Assembly: GCA_942493305.1 (NCBI GenBank)
Contig: OW818686.1
Coordinates: 248,001-312,000, forward strand
Direction: 5' to 3'
Length of the DNA stretch: 64,000 nucleotides
From: UBA7672 sp030824255
GTDB taxonomy: Bacteria; Pseudomonadota; Alphaproteobacteria; Caulobacterales; Hyphomonadaceae
In this document: positions 45,020 to 54,142 of the stretch, one piece after another
Layout of the letters: each line of letters begins with the position of its first letter
How positions within the stretch are numbered: the first letter of the stretch is position 1
Notes under the pieces: generated by a model
What the model saw: the letters and a program-made list of their open reading frames with translations, nothing else
Told to the model about the DNA's origin: nothing
The model's database searches: none
Position numbers and translations under genes: made by a program

Positions 45020-46347
45020 TGGCCGTCCTTCTGAACGCTCGCCCCCAGCGTCGCCATGTGATCGAAGAACTCCGGATAGCTCGTCGCGATCATCGCAATG
45101 TCGTCCACCGACACCGAATGCTTCGCCGCTGACCCCATCACCAGAGCCGACATCGCAATCCGGTGATCGTGCCGCGCCTCCACCAATCCGCCGCCGGGCA
45201 CGCCGCGCGCGCCAAGCCCGGTGACAATGAACCCATCAGGCAACTCTTCGACCTCAACGCCATTCACGGCGAGCATGGCGCAGATCGCCTTGATCCGGTC
45301 GCTCTCCTTCACGCGCAGCTCCGCCGCGCCAGTGACCCTGGTCTTGCCCTCAGCGAACGACGCCAGCACGGCAAAGATCGGCAGTTCGTCGATCATCGAC
45401 GGCACCAACGCCGGATCCAGCGTTATCCCCTTCAAGCGCGAGGGTAACACCACGACCTGCACCGTCTCCTCCCCCGTCGCCTGCCCATCTCCCTCGACGC
45501 GAAGGCTGGCGCCCATTTCCTTCGCCGCGTCGAAGAACCCGGTGCGCGTGCGATTGTCGAGCATACTCGTCACGCTCGCCTCGCCCTCGCCCGCGATCAA
45601 CGTCATCGCCGCCGCAAACGCCGCGGACGACGGATCGCCTGCAACGGAGGCGCCCTTGATCGCCCGCAGCAATTGCCCGCCGCGGATTGACACGATCGGA
45701 CCACCCTCGACGCGCTCCTCGACGTCAACTTCGACGCCAAACGCACGTAGCATCCGCTCGGTGTGATCGCGGGTGGCTTCCTTTTCCTCGACCACCGTAA
45801 TCCCTTCAGCCCGGAGGCCCGCGAGGATTATCGCCGACTTCACCTGCGCCGACGCTTCCGGCGGCGCATAGCGGATCGCCTTGAGCTTGCCGCCGCGGAT
45901 CACCGCCGGCAGCCGCCCGCCCGCCGCCGTCTCCGCGCTGACACCCATTTCGCGCAGGGGCTTGAGCACGCGCTCCATCGGCCGGGAGGACAGCGACGCA
46001 TCACCCGTGAAGCGCGCCGTCACGTCATGCCCGCCGACCAGGCCCATCATCAGCCGGGCGCCGGTTCCAGAGTTGCCGAAGTCGATATCGCCCGCCGGAG
46101 CAGAGAAACCCCGCTCGCCAACCCCGACAATGGTCCAGGCGCCGAGCCCCGTCCGCGCGACCTGTGCGCCCAGCGCCTTCACGGCCTTTGCCGTGTTCAG
46201 CACATCTTCGCCTTCCAGAAGGCCTGTAACGGTTGATTCTCCATCGGCCACGGCGGCCATCATCACGGCCCGATGGGAGCAGGACTTGTCCCCCGGCGCA
46301 CGGACTGTCCCGGCAATCCGGTCAACAGGTAAGGAACGCGCGCGCAT
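45016..46347 (-). CDS. aroA: 3-phosphoshikimate 1-carboxyvinyltransferase (EPSP synthase), class II
   Basis: This shikimate-pathway enzyme joins PEP to shikimate-3-phosphate. The 443-residue protein has GDKSCSHRAVMMAA, DFGNSGTGARLMMGLVGG, SLSSRPMERVLKPLREMGV and EVEELPDGF. The DFGNSGTGARL/RPMERVL-PLREMG pattern is of the class II (CP4-like) type rather than the enterobacterial class I; CP4-type enzymes can be glyphosate-tolerant, but tolerance here cannot be judged from sequence. It is divergent from the FYDLN gene. Confidence 0.95.
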   Translation of the reverse strand: MRARSLPVDRIAGTVRAPGDKSCSHRAVMMAAVADGESTVTGLLEGEDVLNTAKAVKALGAQVARTGLGAWTIVGVGERGFSAPAGDIDFGNSGTGARLMMGLVGGHDVTARFTGDASLSSRPMERVLKPLREMGVSAETAAGGRLPAVIRGGKLKAIRYAPPEASAQVKSAIILAGLRAEGITVVEEKEATRDHTERMLRAFGVEVDVEERVEGGPIVSIRGGQLLRAIKGASVAGDPSSAAFAAAMTLIAGEGEASVTSMLDNRTRTGFFDAAKEMGASLRVEGDGQATGEETVQVVVLPSRLKGITLDPALVPSMIDELPIFAVLASFAEGKTRVTGAAELRVKESDRIKAICAMLAVNGVEVEELPDGFIVTGLGARGVPGGGLVEARHDHRIAMSALVMGSAAKHSVSVDDIAMIATSYPEFFDHMATLGASVQKDGQ

Positions 46348-46463
46348 GGGCTTTCGAAGCCTTGTGGATAGCCTCGTCGGACGGGGCTCCGGCCAACGAA
46401 CATGAGCGCTTTACAGCCTCAAGCAGACATGGCAAGCGCCGACCGAAGCATGGGGAATTTACC

Positions 46464-46964
46464 TTGGCTAACACTGACCTCGGCGACAAACACATCTGCC
46501 CGGAATGCGGGTCCAGATTTTACGACCTCGGCAAACTTCCGCCGACCTGCCCAAAGTGCAAGACGGTGGTTGAAGTGGTGAGCGAGCCGGCGCGTCCCAA
46601 GCGCGCAGCCGCCGCCAAGCCCAAACCCAAACCTGCGGCGCCCAAGAAGGCATCCCCCAAGGATGACGAGGACGACGAGGATGAGGACCTCGACGACGAC
46701 GAGGATGAGGACGAAGAAGAGGAAGATGAAGACGAGGACGTCGAGGACGAGGAGTCCGACGACGAGGAAGTCGAAGCTGAAAAAGACGATGACGTCGACC
46801 TCGACGACGATGATGAGGACGACGATGACGACCTCGACGATGATGATGACGACGATGATGATGACGACCTCGACGACGAGGACGATGATCTGACGGTTAT
46901 CGACGAGGACGAGTTTGACGAGGAAGAAGAACTCGAAGTTGAAGAGGGCGAGGAGGACCGCTAG
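46464..46964 (+). CDS. FYDLN-acid family protein (TIGR02300)
   Basis: This 166-residue protein starts at TTG 46464 (MANTDLGDKHICPE) after GGGGA. Residues 11-32 form a zinc ribbon (Cys12, 15, 29, 32) with the family's FYDL motif at 19-22. A Lys/Pro/Ala linker (47-65) follows, then about 95 residues that are almost all Asp and Glu. The family is nearly restricted to alphaproteobacteria and its function is unknown; an RNA- or ribosome-linked or histone-like role has no direct evidence. Place next to aroA and tRNA-Ala is typical. Confidence 0.92.
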   Translation: MANTDLGDKHICPECGSRFYDLGKLPPTCPKCKTVVEVVSEPARPKRAAAAKPKPKPAAPKKASPKDDEDDEDEDLDDDEDEDEEEEDEDEDVEDEESDDEEVEAEKDDDVDLDDDDEDDDDDLDDDDDDDDDDDLDDEDDDLTVIDEDEFDEEEELEVEEGEEDR

Positions 46965-46985
46965 TCCCACCGCCGGAAAAATCAG

Positions 46986-47020
46986 ACGGCCCGCGAGATG
47001 ATCGCGGGCCGTTTTGCTTT
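46986..47020 (+). terminator. Terminator of the FYDLN gene
   Basis: A perfect 11-bp stem (ACGGCCCGCGA at 46986-46996 with 47002-47012) is followed by TTTT and GCTTTC. Confidence 0.88.
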
Positions 47021-47091
47021 CAGGGCGCGGCAAAACCGCAAACGGCGGCGAACCCTTTCGGGTCCGGTCACGCGACTATGTCAGGTGAAGG

Positions 47092-47171
<80 letters not shown>

Positions 47172-47278
47172 ACATTTCCGTGGTTCGAAGCGGCCGGATT
47201 CGGCGCGCCCCGATTTGGGAGCGCGTTGCTTATAGCGAGAGCCGCGCGGGATCAAGCGGGGAAAAGCAAGGAAGACGC

Positions 47279-47980
47279 ATGACCGAGATTCTGACCTTCC
47301 TGCCCGGCACCATGTGCGACCAGAGGCTCTGGCAGCCGGTCTGGCGCGCGCTTGGAGCCCGGTTTTCCAACGATTATGTGGCCGTCGAGACCGAGCCGAC
47401 CCGTGAAGGCATGCTGGGCCTGATTCATTCCGCTGCTTCGGCGGGGGACCCGCTTCATCTCGTCGCGTTCTCCATGGGCGGATATCTGGCCCTGGAATAC
47501 GCCCTGGATAATCCGGGGCGGGTCGCTTCGTTGATAACTGTTGGTTCCTCAGCCTTCGGCCTGACCGACGCGGAAAAGGCCGACCGGGCCCGCGCCCTGG
47601 TGATGCTGGAGACATACGACTACCGGGGAATGCCCACCGCCCGCCTGAACCAGTTCATCCACCCCAAGCGGCAATCAGACCCCACCGTGGTCGATATCGT
47701 CCGGGCAATGGACCGTGAGCTCGGCAAGCCCGTTCTCGTCGCTCAGCTCCGGGAAACCAGTACGCGGGAATCGCTTGCTTCGCGCCTGCCGGATCTCGAC
47801 ATCCCTGTCCTGCTCATCGGAGCAGACAGCGACCCGTTCGTTCCGTGGAGCGCAGTCGAACGGATGGCCAGCCTTATCCCCAATTCACGCGCGCTTCTGG
47901 CGCACGAGGCCGGTCACATGATCCCGCTGGAGCAGCCGGAATGGTTGGCAACGGAAATTGCGCGCTTTCACGCGCAATAG
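47279..47980 (+). CDS. Alpha/beta hydrolase
   Basis: This 233-residue cytosolic alpha/beta hydrolase has FLPGTMCDQRLWQPV (oxyanion region), HLVAFSMGGYLALEYAL with the nucleophile Ser in F-S-M-G-G, IPVLLIGADSDPFVP (Asp) and AHEAGHMIPLEQPEWLATEI (His). The pattern is that of MhpC/BioH-like esterases. Substrate unknown. The ATG at 47279 follows AAGGA. It converges on ptsN and is divergent from tRNA-Ala. Confidence 0.85.
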   Translation: MTEILTFLPGTMCDQRLWQPVWRALGARFSNDYVAVETEPTREGMLGLIHSAASAGDPLHLVAFSMGGYLALEYALDNPGRVASLITVGSSAFGLTDAEKADRARALVMLETYDYRGMPTARLNQFIHPKRQSDPTVVDIVRAMDRELGKPVLVAQLRETSTRESLASRLPDLDIPVLLIGADSDPFVPWSAVERMASLIPNSRALLAHEAGHMIPLEQPEWLATEIARFHAQ

Positions 47981-48007
47981 GTCAGGCCAGCCAAGTCAGG
48001 GGCCAGT

Positions 48008-48478
48008 TCAGGCTGCGTCGGTGTTGATCGTATCCGGCGACAGGATGGCCAGCACGGCATCTTCCGTCTGCGCCTGGCGCAACGCATCGCGGATCCGCTC
48101 CTGACGGAACATGCGGGCCGCACGGGCCAGCGCCCGCAGGTGGTCCGCTCCCGCATCGGTCGGCGCCAACAGCATGAAGATCAGGTCAGCCGGACGCTCG
48201 TCGATCGCCTCGAAATCTGCAGGCTCCAGCAGGCGGACGAAGCCGCCGACCGGACGGGTGAGGGATTCGATCCGGGCGTGGGGAATAGCCACGCCCTCGC
48301 CGACGCCGGTCGAACCGAGGCGTTCGCGCTCCTGCACGGCTTCGTGAACCTGGCGCGGGTCAAGACCCAGCGCGCGGCCCATCATGCCCGACATTTCGGA
48401 CAGCACCTGTTTGCGGCCCTGCCAGCGGGCGCGGGCGGCAATGGCGTTGGGAAGAAGAAGATCGCTGAGACTGGACAT
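48008..48478 (-). CDS. ptsN: PTS IIA-like nitrogen-regulatory protein PtsN
   Basis: This 156-residue EIIA-Ntr protein has the phospho-accepting His in GVAIPHARIESL. It takes phosphate from PtsP/NPr and signals carbon-nitrogen status, affecting K+ uptake and (p)ppGpp in other bacteria. It is the last gene of the conserved rpoN-hpf-ptsN row, 169 bp after hpf. Confidence 0.93.
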   Translation of the reverse strand: MSSLSDLLLPNAIAARARWQGRKQVLSEMSGMMGRALGLDPRQVHEAVQERERLGSTGVGEGVAIPHARIESLTRPVGGFVRLLEPADFEAIDERPADLIFMLLAPTDAGADHLRALARAARMFRQERIRDALRQAQTEDAVLAILSPDTINTDAA

Positions 48479-48647
48479 CAGAATCGCCTGCCCGGCGAGG
48501 ACCGCCTTGAAAGCATCACTCTACAATTCCCTCAAAAGGGAGCGCCCCGACGCCCGCGCCCGCGCCCGCCGCGCATACCCAACTTGCCCGGCTTGCGCCA
48601 GCCCGTTTGGATGCCCGTGACAGTCCATTTGCAAATCTTCAGCCGTC

Positions 48648-49250
48648 TTAGCCGGGATCGACCCAGCCGACATTACCGTCAGGTCGGCGATAGACCATGT
48701 TCAACCGGCCGTGAGCCGCATTGCGGAACATGACTGCCGGAGAATCCGCCAGCTCAAGCTGCATGACCGCCATCGAAACAGTCATCGTCTGAATCTTTGT
48801 GTCAGATTCCGCAACGATAGCGGGAGCGTCCCCATCCAGCCCGTTCTGCGTGTGAGAGTCATCCGCATCGCCATCCACCACATCGACGGAGTCAGAATCA
48901 TCCGTTGGAAGAATAATGCGCTCGGGAGCGACCTCGATCACGCCGTTCTCTTTCACCCGATGGTTGCGCAGCCGGTTCTTGTAGCGGCGGACGCGCTTCT
49001 CGATCTTGTCGAGCGCTGCCTCGAACGCCTGATAGCCGTCATCGCCTTCGCCGTGCGCCTGCAGCGTGACGCCCGATGGCAAGTGGATCGAACAATCCAC
49101 GTTGAAGGCCCAGCCGGGTTTGGACACGGTTACGAAGGCCTCGCCCGTTCGATTGAAGTATTTCGAAACGCGGGCTTCGAGGCCGAATGCTATGCGCTCC
49201 TGAAGCGCTGCGCCGACTTCGAGTTTCTTGCCTGCAACCTGAACTTGCAA
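48648..49250 (-). CDS. hpf: Ribosome hibernation promoting factor, long form
   Basis: This 200-residue protein joins 70S ribosomes into inactive dimers in starved cells. The N-terminal beta-alpha-beta domain (VQVAGKKLEVGAALQERI, KIEKRVRRYKNRLR) is followed by an acidic linker. A C-terminal dimerisation domain (MTVSMAVMQLELADSPAVMFRN, VYRRPDGNVGWVDPG) marks the long form. The TTG start at 49250 follows GGAG. It lies directly downstream of rpoN. Confidence 0.93.
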   Translation of the reverse strand: MQVQVAGKKLEVGAALQERIAFGLEARVSKYFNRTGEAFVTVSKPGWAFNVDCSIHLPSGVTLQAHGEGDDGYQAFEAALDKIEKRVRRYKNRLRNHRVKENGVIEVAPERIILPTDDSDSVDVVDGDADDSHTQNGLDGDAPAIVAESDTKIQTMTVSMAVMQLELADSPAVMFRNAAHGRLNMVYRRPDGNVGWVDPG

Positions 49251-49367
49251 AGGGAGGCTCCTTCAACTGGAGACATGCCAGGATAGACATGCGCGGGACC
49301 GTGGGCCCTAGCTCACTGACCTATATCAAGTTTGGGATCGGCCAACCCGAAGGTCAACGGCCAAGCG

Positions 49368-50876
49368 TCAGCCGCGGCTGGCGAAAATGCGCCGGCGCTC
49401 AACGGATGAGGGAATGCGCAGGGACTCGCGGTACTTGGCGACTGTGCGGCGCGCAATATCTATCCCGTGTGCGCGAAGCCTTTCGACGATCTGGTCGTCT
49501 GAAAGCACAGCGTCACGGCTTTCGTGATCGATCATTTCCTTGATGCGGTGGCGAACAGCCTCCGCAGAATGCGATTCACCGCCCTGCACAGCCGGAATGG
49601 ACGCCGTGAAGAAGTACTTCAGCTCGAACACGCCGCGCGGGGTTGAAACATATTTGTTCGACGTCACGCGAGAAACAGTGGACTCGTGCATCTCGACGGC
49701 GTCAGCTACCGTCTTCAGGTTCAGGGGGCGCAGGGCGCGCACACCGTCGACAAAGAAGCCATCCTGCTGGCGCACGATCTCGCTCGCCACTTTGAGGATC
49801 GTCTTGGCGCGCTGATCCAGCGACTTGATCAGCCAGTTGGCTGATGCCTGGCATTCTGTAAGGAACGTCTTGTCTTCGTCCGTACGCGTCAGGCCCGACA
49901 CCTCGGCGTAGTAGCTGCGATCGAGCAGCACGCGCGGCAGGGTATCGGCGTTGAGTTCAACGGCGAACGCGCCGTTTGGCATTTCGCGAACGAACACGTC
50001 GGGCGTCACCGTCGGCGCGGCATCACCAGCGAACGCAGCGCCGGGGCGCGGCGTCAGCGTGCGCAACTCCGCGAGCATGTCGACAACATCTTCCTGATCG
50101 ACGCCGCAGATATCGGCCAGGCGACGGAAATCGCGACGCCCCGCCAACTCGAGATTTTCCATCAGCTTCTGCATCACAGGATCAAAGCGATCACGCTCAA
50201 TCAGCTGCAGAGACAGGCATTCCTGAAGATTGCGGGCCATGACGCCCGTGGGTTCAAAGCCATGGCACACGCCCAGAACCGCCTCGACATCCTCGACATC
50301 CGTGCCGAGCGCCGTGGCGATCTCTTGCACGTCGCCCCGCATGAAACCAGCATCGTCGGTCTCTTCGATAAGGCGCGCCGCGATCAGGCGATCGGCAGCA
50401 TTGAGGCCAGCAAGCTGCAGCTGATCCTCAAGGTGATCGCGGAGTGATTTCTCTTCTGCGGTGATCGCCTCGAGATCGTAATCCTCGGATACCTGCTTGC
50501 CCGATCCGGCCTTCGACCAGTCGAGCTGGGCGGATGGTCCGCTGGCTTCGGTGGACCCGCCGCGTTCGGACGGACCGTCGGATTCGTAGACATCGTCCGA
50601 GCCGGCATCGAGTTCGCGGCTGGCCTTGTCCGCGCCGTCGCTCTCGTCGAGACGCATTTCTTCGCGGCGTTCGGACGTCTTTTCGGGAGCGTCGCCATCC
50701 AGCGCCGGGCCATCGCCTTCCTGGCGGGCCAGCAGCGGGTTACGCTCGATTTCCTGTTCGACGTATTCCTGAAGTTCGACGTTGGAGAGCTGAAGCAGCT
50801 TGATCGCCTGCTGCAGTTGCGGCGTCATGACGAGGGACTGGCCCTGTCTCAGCTGCAAACGATGCGCGAGCGCCAC
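49368..50876 (-). CDS. rpoN: RNA polymerase sigma-54 factor
   Basis: It directs transcription from -24/-12 promoters with enhancer-binding ATPases. The protein of about 502 residues has the Gln/Leu-rich region I (LRQGQSLVMTPQLQQAIKLLQ), an acidic region II (about 60-140), the core-binding domain, the HTH (VADAVEMHESTVSRVTSNKY) and the RpoN box ARRTVAKYRESL near the end. The GTG at 50876 is preferred because GGGAGG lies six bases upstream; ATG 50903 would add nine residues. Confidence 0.95.
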   Translation of the reverse strand: MALAHRLQLRQGQSLVMTPQLQQAIKLLQLSNVELQEYVEQEIERNPLLARQEGDGPALDGDAPEKTSERREEMRLDESDGADKASRELDAGSDDVYESDGPSERGGSTEASGPSAQLDWSKAGSGKQVSEDYDLEAITAEEKSLRDHLEDQLQLAGLNAADRLIAARLIEETDDAGFMRGDVQEIATALGTDVEDVEAVLGVCHGFEPTGVMARNLQECLSLQLIERDRFDPVMQKLMENLELAGRRDFRRLADICGVDQEDVVDMLAELRTLTPRPGAAFAGDAAPTVTPDVFVREMPNGAFAVELNADTLPRVLLDRSYYAEVSGLTRTDEDKTFLTECQASANWLIKSLDQRAKTILKVASEIVRQQDGFFVDGVRALRPLNLKTVADAVEMHESTVSRVTSNKYVSTPRGVFELKYFFTASIPAVQGGESHSAEAVRHRIKEMIDHESRDAVLSDDQIVERLRAHGIDIARRTVAKYRESLRIPSSVERRRIFASRG

Positions 50877-51097
50877 TCCGTCCTCCCAGTGCCACGCGGG
50901 CATCCCGCACGGCGTCTCCGATCCAACGAGCCTAATCTATAACCGCGGTATTAAAATTGCATAAGCAGCATACCGCTGACTTTCTTGCATCTTGAACCGG
51001 TTACCAGGTCTTTAAGACCTGTGACGGGCGCGGAAGCCCAGTGTCGCAGCGCACCGTGTGGCAGTGCAACAATCCTGAAACGCGAAATTGGCTGAGA

Positions 51098-51865
51098 TTA
51101 CTGGAAGCGCGCGCCGAGATAGACGCGGCGGACTTCCTCATTGGTGAGAACGTCCGACGGAGCGCCTTCGAACAGGACCTTGCCGTCATAGATGATCGAG
51201 GCGCGATCGACGATCTGCAGCGTCTCGCGAACCTGGTGATCCGTGATCAGAACGCCCAAGCCCCGCCCTTTGAGATAGCGCACCAGGTCCGAAATATCGG
51301 ACACGGCCAGCGGGTCGATGCCGGTGAACGGCTCATCCAGCAGCATGAAGTGCGGACGCGAGGCCAGCGCGCGGGCGATCTCCACCCGGCGACGCTCCCC
51401 GCCAGAGAGCGAGTTGGCATTCTGCTTGGCCAGCCGCGCGATCTGCAACTCTTCCAGCAGCGATTCCGTCAGCTCCTTGCGTTTGGCACGCGTGTCTTCC
51501 GTCATTTCCGCGACGGACATGACGTTGTCCCATACGCTCATGCCGCGGAAAATGGAGTTCTCCTGCGGCAGGTAACCAGCGCCGAGACGGGCGCGCTGGT
51601 ACATGGGCAGCGTGGTCACATCCGCGCCGTCCATCGTCACCTTGCCGCTGTCAGCGGTGATGAGGCCCATGATCATGTAGAAACAGGTGGTCTTGCCGGC
51701 GCCGTTGGGACCCAGCAGGCCGACAATCTCGCCGCGCTTCAGGTGAAGACTGACATCCTTGACGACCTGACGGCCCTTGAACGACTTGGCGAGATTGCTC
51801 GCCCGCAGTCCGTCGCGGTCATCCGCCTCGAAGGCGACGGGAGCAGTCTCGTTGCGCGCGTCCAT
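51098..51865 (-). CDS. lptB: LPS export ABC transporter ATP-binding protein
   Basis: This 255-residue ATPase of the LptB2FGC complex powers LPS extraction from the inner membrane. It has Walker A GPNGAGKTT, LPQENSIFRGM (typical of LptB), signature LSGGERRR, Walker B FMLLDEPFTGIDP and the switch TDHQV. The 20-residue N-terminal extension is common in alphaproteobacteria. It lies 7 bp after lptA. The 221-bp gap to rpoN has only a small palindrome. Confidence 0.95.
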   Translation of the reverse strand: MDARNETAPVAFEADDRDGLRASNLAKSFKGRQVVKDVSLHLKRGEIVGLLGPNGAGKTTCFYMIMGLITADSGKVTMDGADVTTLPMYQRARLGAGYLPQENSIFRGMSVWDNVMSVAEMTEDTRAKRKELTESLLEELQIARLAKQNANSLSGGERRRVEIARALASRPHFMLLDEPFTGIDPLAVSDISDLVRYLKGRGLGVLITDHQVRETLQIVDRASIIYDGKVLFEGAPSDVLTNEEVRRVYLGARFQ

Positions 51866-51872
51866 GAATATC

Positions 51873-52469
51873 TCAGTTCGGGGGCGTGGTGGGCGCGGGC
51901 GTCGCCGGTGCAGCGCCTGCGGCGGGGGCCTTCTTTGCGGTATTGAACACGGTGGTCACCCGCTTGTCGCCAGCGGTGATGAGCGTGCGGCCCGTGCTGA
52001 TCCCGTAAACGACGTTGGTGCCGCGCACGACGCCATCCACGCCGCGTGACAGGATCACATCGCCGGTGATGGTGATGGTATCGCTCGGAAAATCATACTC
52101 GGCACGGTCGCCACGGATGCGCACGTCCGGCGCGATGTAGAACACGCGGCCCTCGGCAATCAGCTTTTCCATCTCGCAGTTATTGTCTTCGACGGCGCCT
52201 GCTGCGGTCCGCGCGCAAAGAACGGTCAGCCGGTCCGTTGTGATGCGCGAGTCGCCCTGCGTGGCCACGACATCGCCGGTGTAGACGCCACGTCCCTCCT
52301 GCTGGAGATATTCGCCCTGGCGCGACGTGACTTCGACCGGATCATCGCTCCGGCCGATCTGCGCATGTGCCGGCGCCAGGGCCAGAGCTGCGCCCGCTGT
52401 CGCAAGGATCCCCACTGCAAGCCGAGACCAGACCATGACACTCACCCGTCTAACCTGCCGAAGCATCAT
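51873..52469 (-). CDS. lptA: LPS transport periplasmic protein
   Basis: This protein of about 198 residues has a signal peptide (cleaved after AHAQ) and an OstA-like beta-jellyroll with successive strands (VEVTSRQGEYLQQEGRGVYTGDV, RVFYIAPDVRIRGDRAEYDF, ITITGDVILSR). It forms the periplasmic bridge that carries LPS from LptC to LptD. The C-terminal tail is Pro/Ala-rich and disordered. ATG 52469 overlaps the lptC stop (ATGA); ATG 52436 is an alternative. Confidence 0.92.
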   Translation of the reverse strand: MMLRQVRRVSVMVWSRLAVGILATAGAALALAPAHAQIGRSDDPVEVTSRQGEYLQQEGRGVYTGDVVATQGDSRITTDRLTVLCARTAAGAVEDNNCEMEKLIAEGRVFYIAPDVRIRGDRAEYDFPSDTITITGDVILSRGVDGVVRGTNVVYGISTGRTLITAGDKRVTTVFNTAKKAPAAGAAPATPAPTTPPN

Positions 52470-53104
52470 TGCGGCCGCTTCTTCGCCGTGAATTTCGTCC
52501 AGACATTGCCCTTGAGGAGAATGCGGTTGCCGCCGTCAAGCACCTCGTAGCCATCGGCCTTCACCTCTCCCACCGGACCGAAGCCCGTCAGGGGGTCCTG
52601 CCCTTCGACGCGGTTCTCCCTGACATACATGCGAGTCTTCTGCGATGTGAAAGTGTAGCCGCCCGCATCCGTCATGACCACGTCGCCTGACAGGTCGAGG
52701 ACTTCCAGCTCGGCGTTCCAGACGCCCTCGCGGGCCTGGACGGTGGTGGACGCGGCGTCCTTGAGCTGGGGGTTCACGAGATCCACCAGCCCCACATTGT
52801 CCCGCCGACGCTGCGCGGTGAGCGCGGTCAACGTGTACGGCCTGTCATTGTCGTCGTAGCCGTCGAACCGGGGCCCGTGAACCGTGACGCTGAGCCCTGC
52901 CGCGCCAGGCTCGGCACGGCGTTCCCGGAAGCTGCTTTCGATGATGGTGCCGAGCAGCCAGCCGGCCGACAGGACCGCGCCGATCGTGAAAACAAGCCGC
53001 AGGATATGGACAAGCGCCGTCCGCTTGCGCGCCTCCTTCAACGAGAGGGCGCGCCTCGGACCCCACAGGTCCATAGAATGGTGGCTTTGGGCGGCGGAAA
53101 TCAT
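52466..53104 (-). CDS. lptC: LPS export periplasmic/inner-membrane protein LptC
   Basis: This 212-residue protein has one N-terminal membrane helix (about 33-52, LRLVFTIGAVLSAGWLLG) and a periplasmic jellyroll (PYTLTALTAQRRR, GVWNAELEVLDLSGDVVM, TRMYVRENRVEGQDPLTGFGP). It links the LptBFG extractor to LptA. It is translationally coupled to lptA. Confidence 0.9.
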   Translation of the reverse strand: MISAAQSHHSMDLWGPRRALSLKEARKRTALVHILRLVFTIGAVLSAGWLLGTIIESSFRERRAEPGAAGLSVTVHGPRFDGYDDNDRPYTLTALTAQRRRDNVGLVDLVNPQLKDAASTTVQAREGVWNAELEVLDLSGDVVMTDAGGYTFTSQKTRMYVRENRVEGQDPLTGFGPVGEVKADGYEVLDGGNRILLKGNVWTKFTAKKRPQ

Positions 53105-53212
53105 GCGTCAGCCTAGATCGGGTTCCGGTTCCGGGGAACCGGCATCCCGCAGGTAATGCCCGGGAGAAGGGGAGAAATTCGGGCGGTTTGGCCCCCAACC
53201 CGCCTGTTTTCC

Positions 53213-53827
53213 TCAGCTATGTGCAAAAATATCCTGTTCGCCCCAGCCGGAGAGGTCCAGCGCGGCCCGCACAGGCAGGAAGTCGAAGCACGCCTGAGCC
53301 AGTTCGACCCGGCCTTCCCGCTGCAGCATCACGTCCAGCCGCGCCTTGATCTCGTGGAGGTGCAGGACGTCGGAGGCGGCATAGGCCAGTTGGGCGTCGG
53401 AGAGCTTGTCCGCACCCCAGTCCGAGCTCTGCTGCGCCTTGGACATGTCGATATTCAGAAGCTCCTTCGTGAGCTCCTTCAGCGAATGGCGGTCCGTATA
53501 GGTGCGGGCCAGACGCGAGGCGATCTTGGTGCAGTAGACCGGGAAGCAGGGCGCGCCGAGCCATTGCTGCATCATGGCCACGTCGAACCTGGCAAAATGG
53601 AAGATCTTCAGGATGCGCGGATTGGACAGCAGGTTCTTGAGATTGGGGCAATTGTAGTCCGGGCGCTGCAGCCGCACGACGTGGGCGTCACCCTTCCCGT
53701 CAGACAGCTGGACCACGCACAGGGCGTCCCGGAAGGGATTGAGGCCCATCGTCTCGGTGTCGATCGCGACCGACCCTTCGAATTTCACATTGGCCGGCAA
53801 GTCGCCGTCGTGATGATGGATGGCCAC
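53213..53827 (-). CDS. Ribonuclease D-like 3'-5' exonuclease
   Basis: This 204-residue DEDDy exonuclease has AIDTETMGLNP (Exo I Asp/Glu), FHFARFDVAMM (Exo II) and LAYAASDVLHLHEIK (Exo III Tyr and Asp). It lacks the HRDC domains of full RNase D, as is usual for the short alphaproteobacterial form upstream of lptC. It probably trims tRNA or other RNA ends. The GTG start at 53827 follows AGGAG. Confidence 0.92.
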   Translation of the reverse strand: MAIHHHDGDLPANVKFEGSVAIDTETMGLNPFRDALCVVQLSDGKGDAHVVRLQRPDYNCPNLKNLLSNPRILKIFHFARFDVAMMQQWLGAPCFPVYCTKIASRLARTYTDRHSLKELTKELLNIDMSKAQQSSDWGADKLSDAQLAYAASDVLHLHEIKARLDVMLQREGRVELAQACFDFLPVRAALDLSGWGEQDIFAHS

Positions 53828-53913
53828 GGCATTCTCCTAGAACAGTCAGGAGCAATGACAGGAAACCCGATCTTCGGCGACACGGGCAACGCGGCGGCCA
53901 TCGCCCGGAAAAG

Positions 53914-53999
53914 TGGTGCCCAGAAGAGGACTCGAACCTCCACGCCTCGCGGCGCTGCTACCTGAAAGCAGTGCGTCTACCAATTCCGCCATCTGGGCA
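53914..53999 (-). tRNA. tRNA-Leu (anticodon CAG)
   Basis: On the minus strand, TGCCCAG...CTGGGCA forms the acceptor stem, with a long variable arm (GCGCCGCGAGGCG) as in class II tRNAs, anticodon loop TTCAGGT and T-arm GAGGTTCGAGTCCTC. An encoded CCA is at 53914-53916. Confidence 0.95.
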
Positions 54000-54142
54000 G
54001 ACAGCAAGGCGCGCGTGATACAGGGGGCTCGCGCGGGTTTCAAGCGTTCTTTGCAAGCCTTTTTGTCCCGGGCGGTCCGGAGACGCGAAATGACGGCTTT
54101 TGGCGATTTCGGCCCGCGATCGCCGTCGTATCCTGGAAAGCG

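Noticed and set aside
46419..47033. Long minus-strand frame rich in Val/Ile/Leu opposite the FYDLN gene
   Set aside because: It is the mirror of the GAC/GAG acidic repeat, covers the terminator, and has no ribosome-binding site. The plus-strand gene has a clear family match.
51005..51021. Perfect palindrome CAGGTCTTTAAGACCTG upstream of rpoN
   Set aside because: Considered as a terminator of rpoN's upstream neighbour or as an operator. It has a short stem, no T-run on either strand, and lies after rpoN's promoter-distal side, next to the lptB stop. Not strong enough to call.
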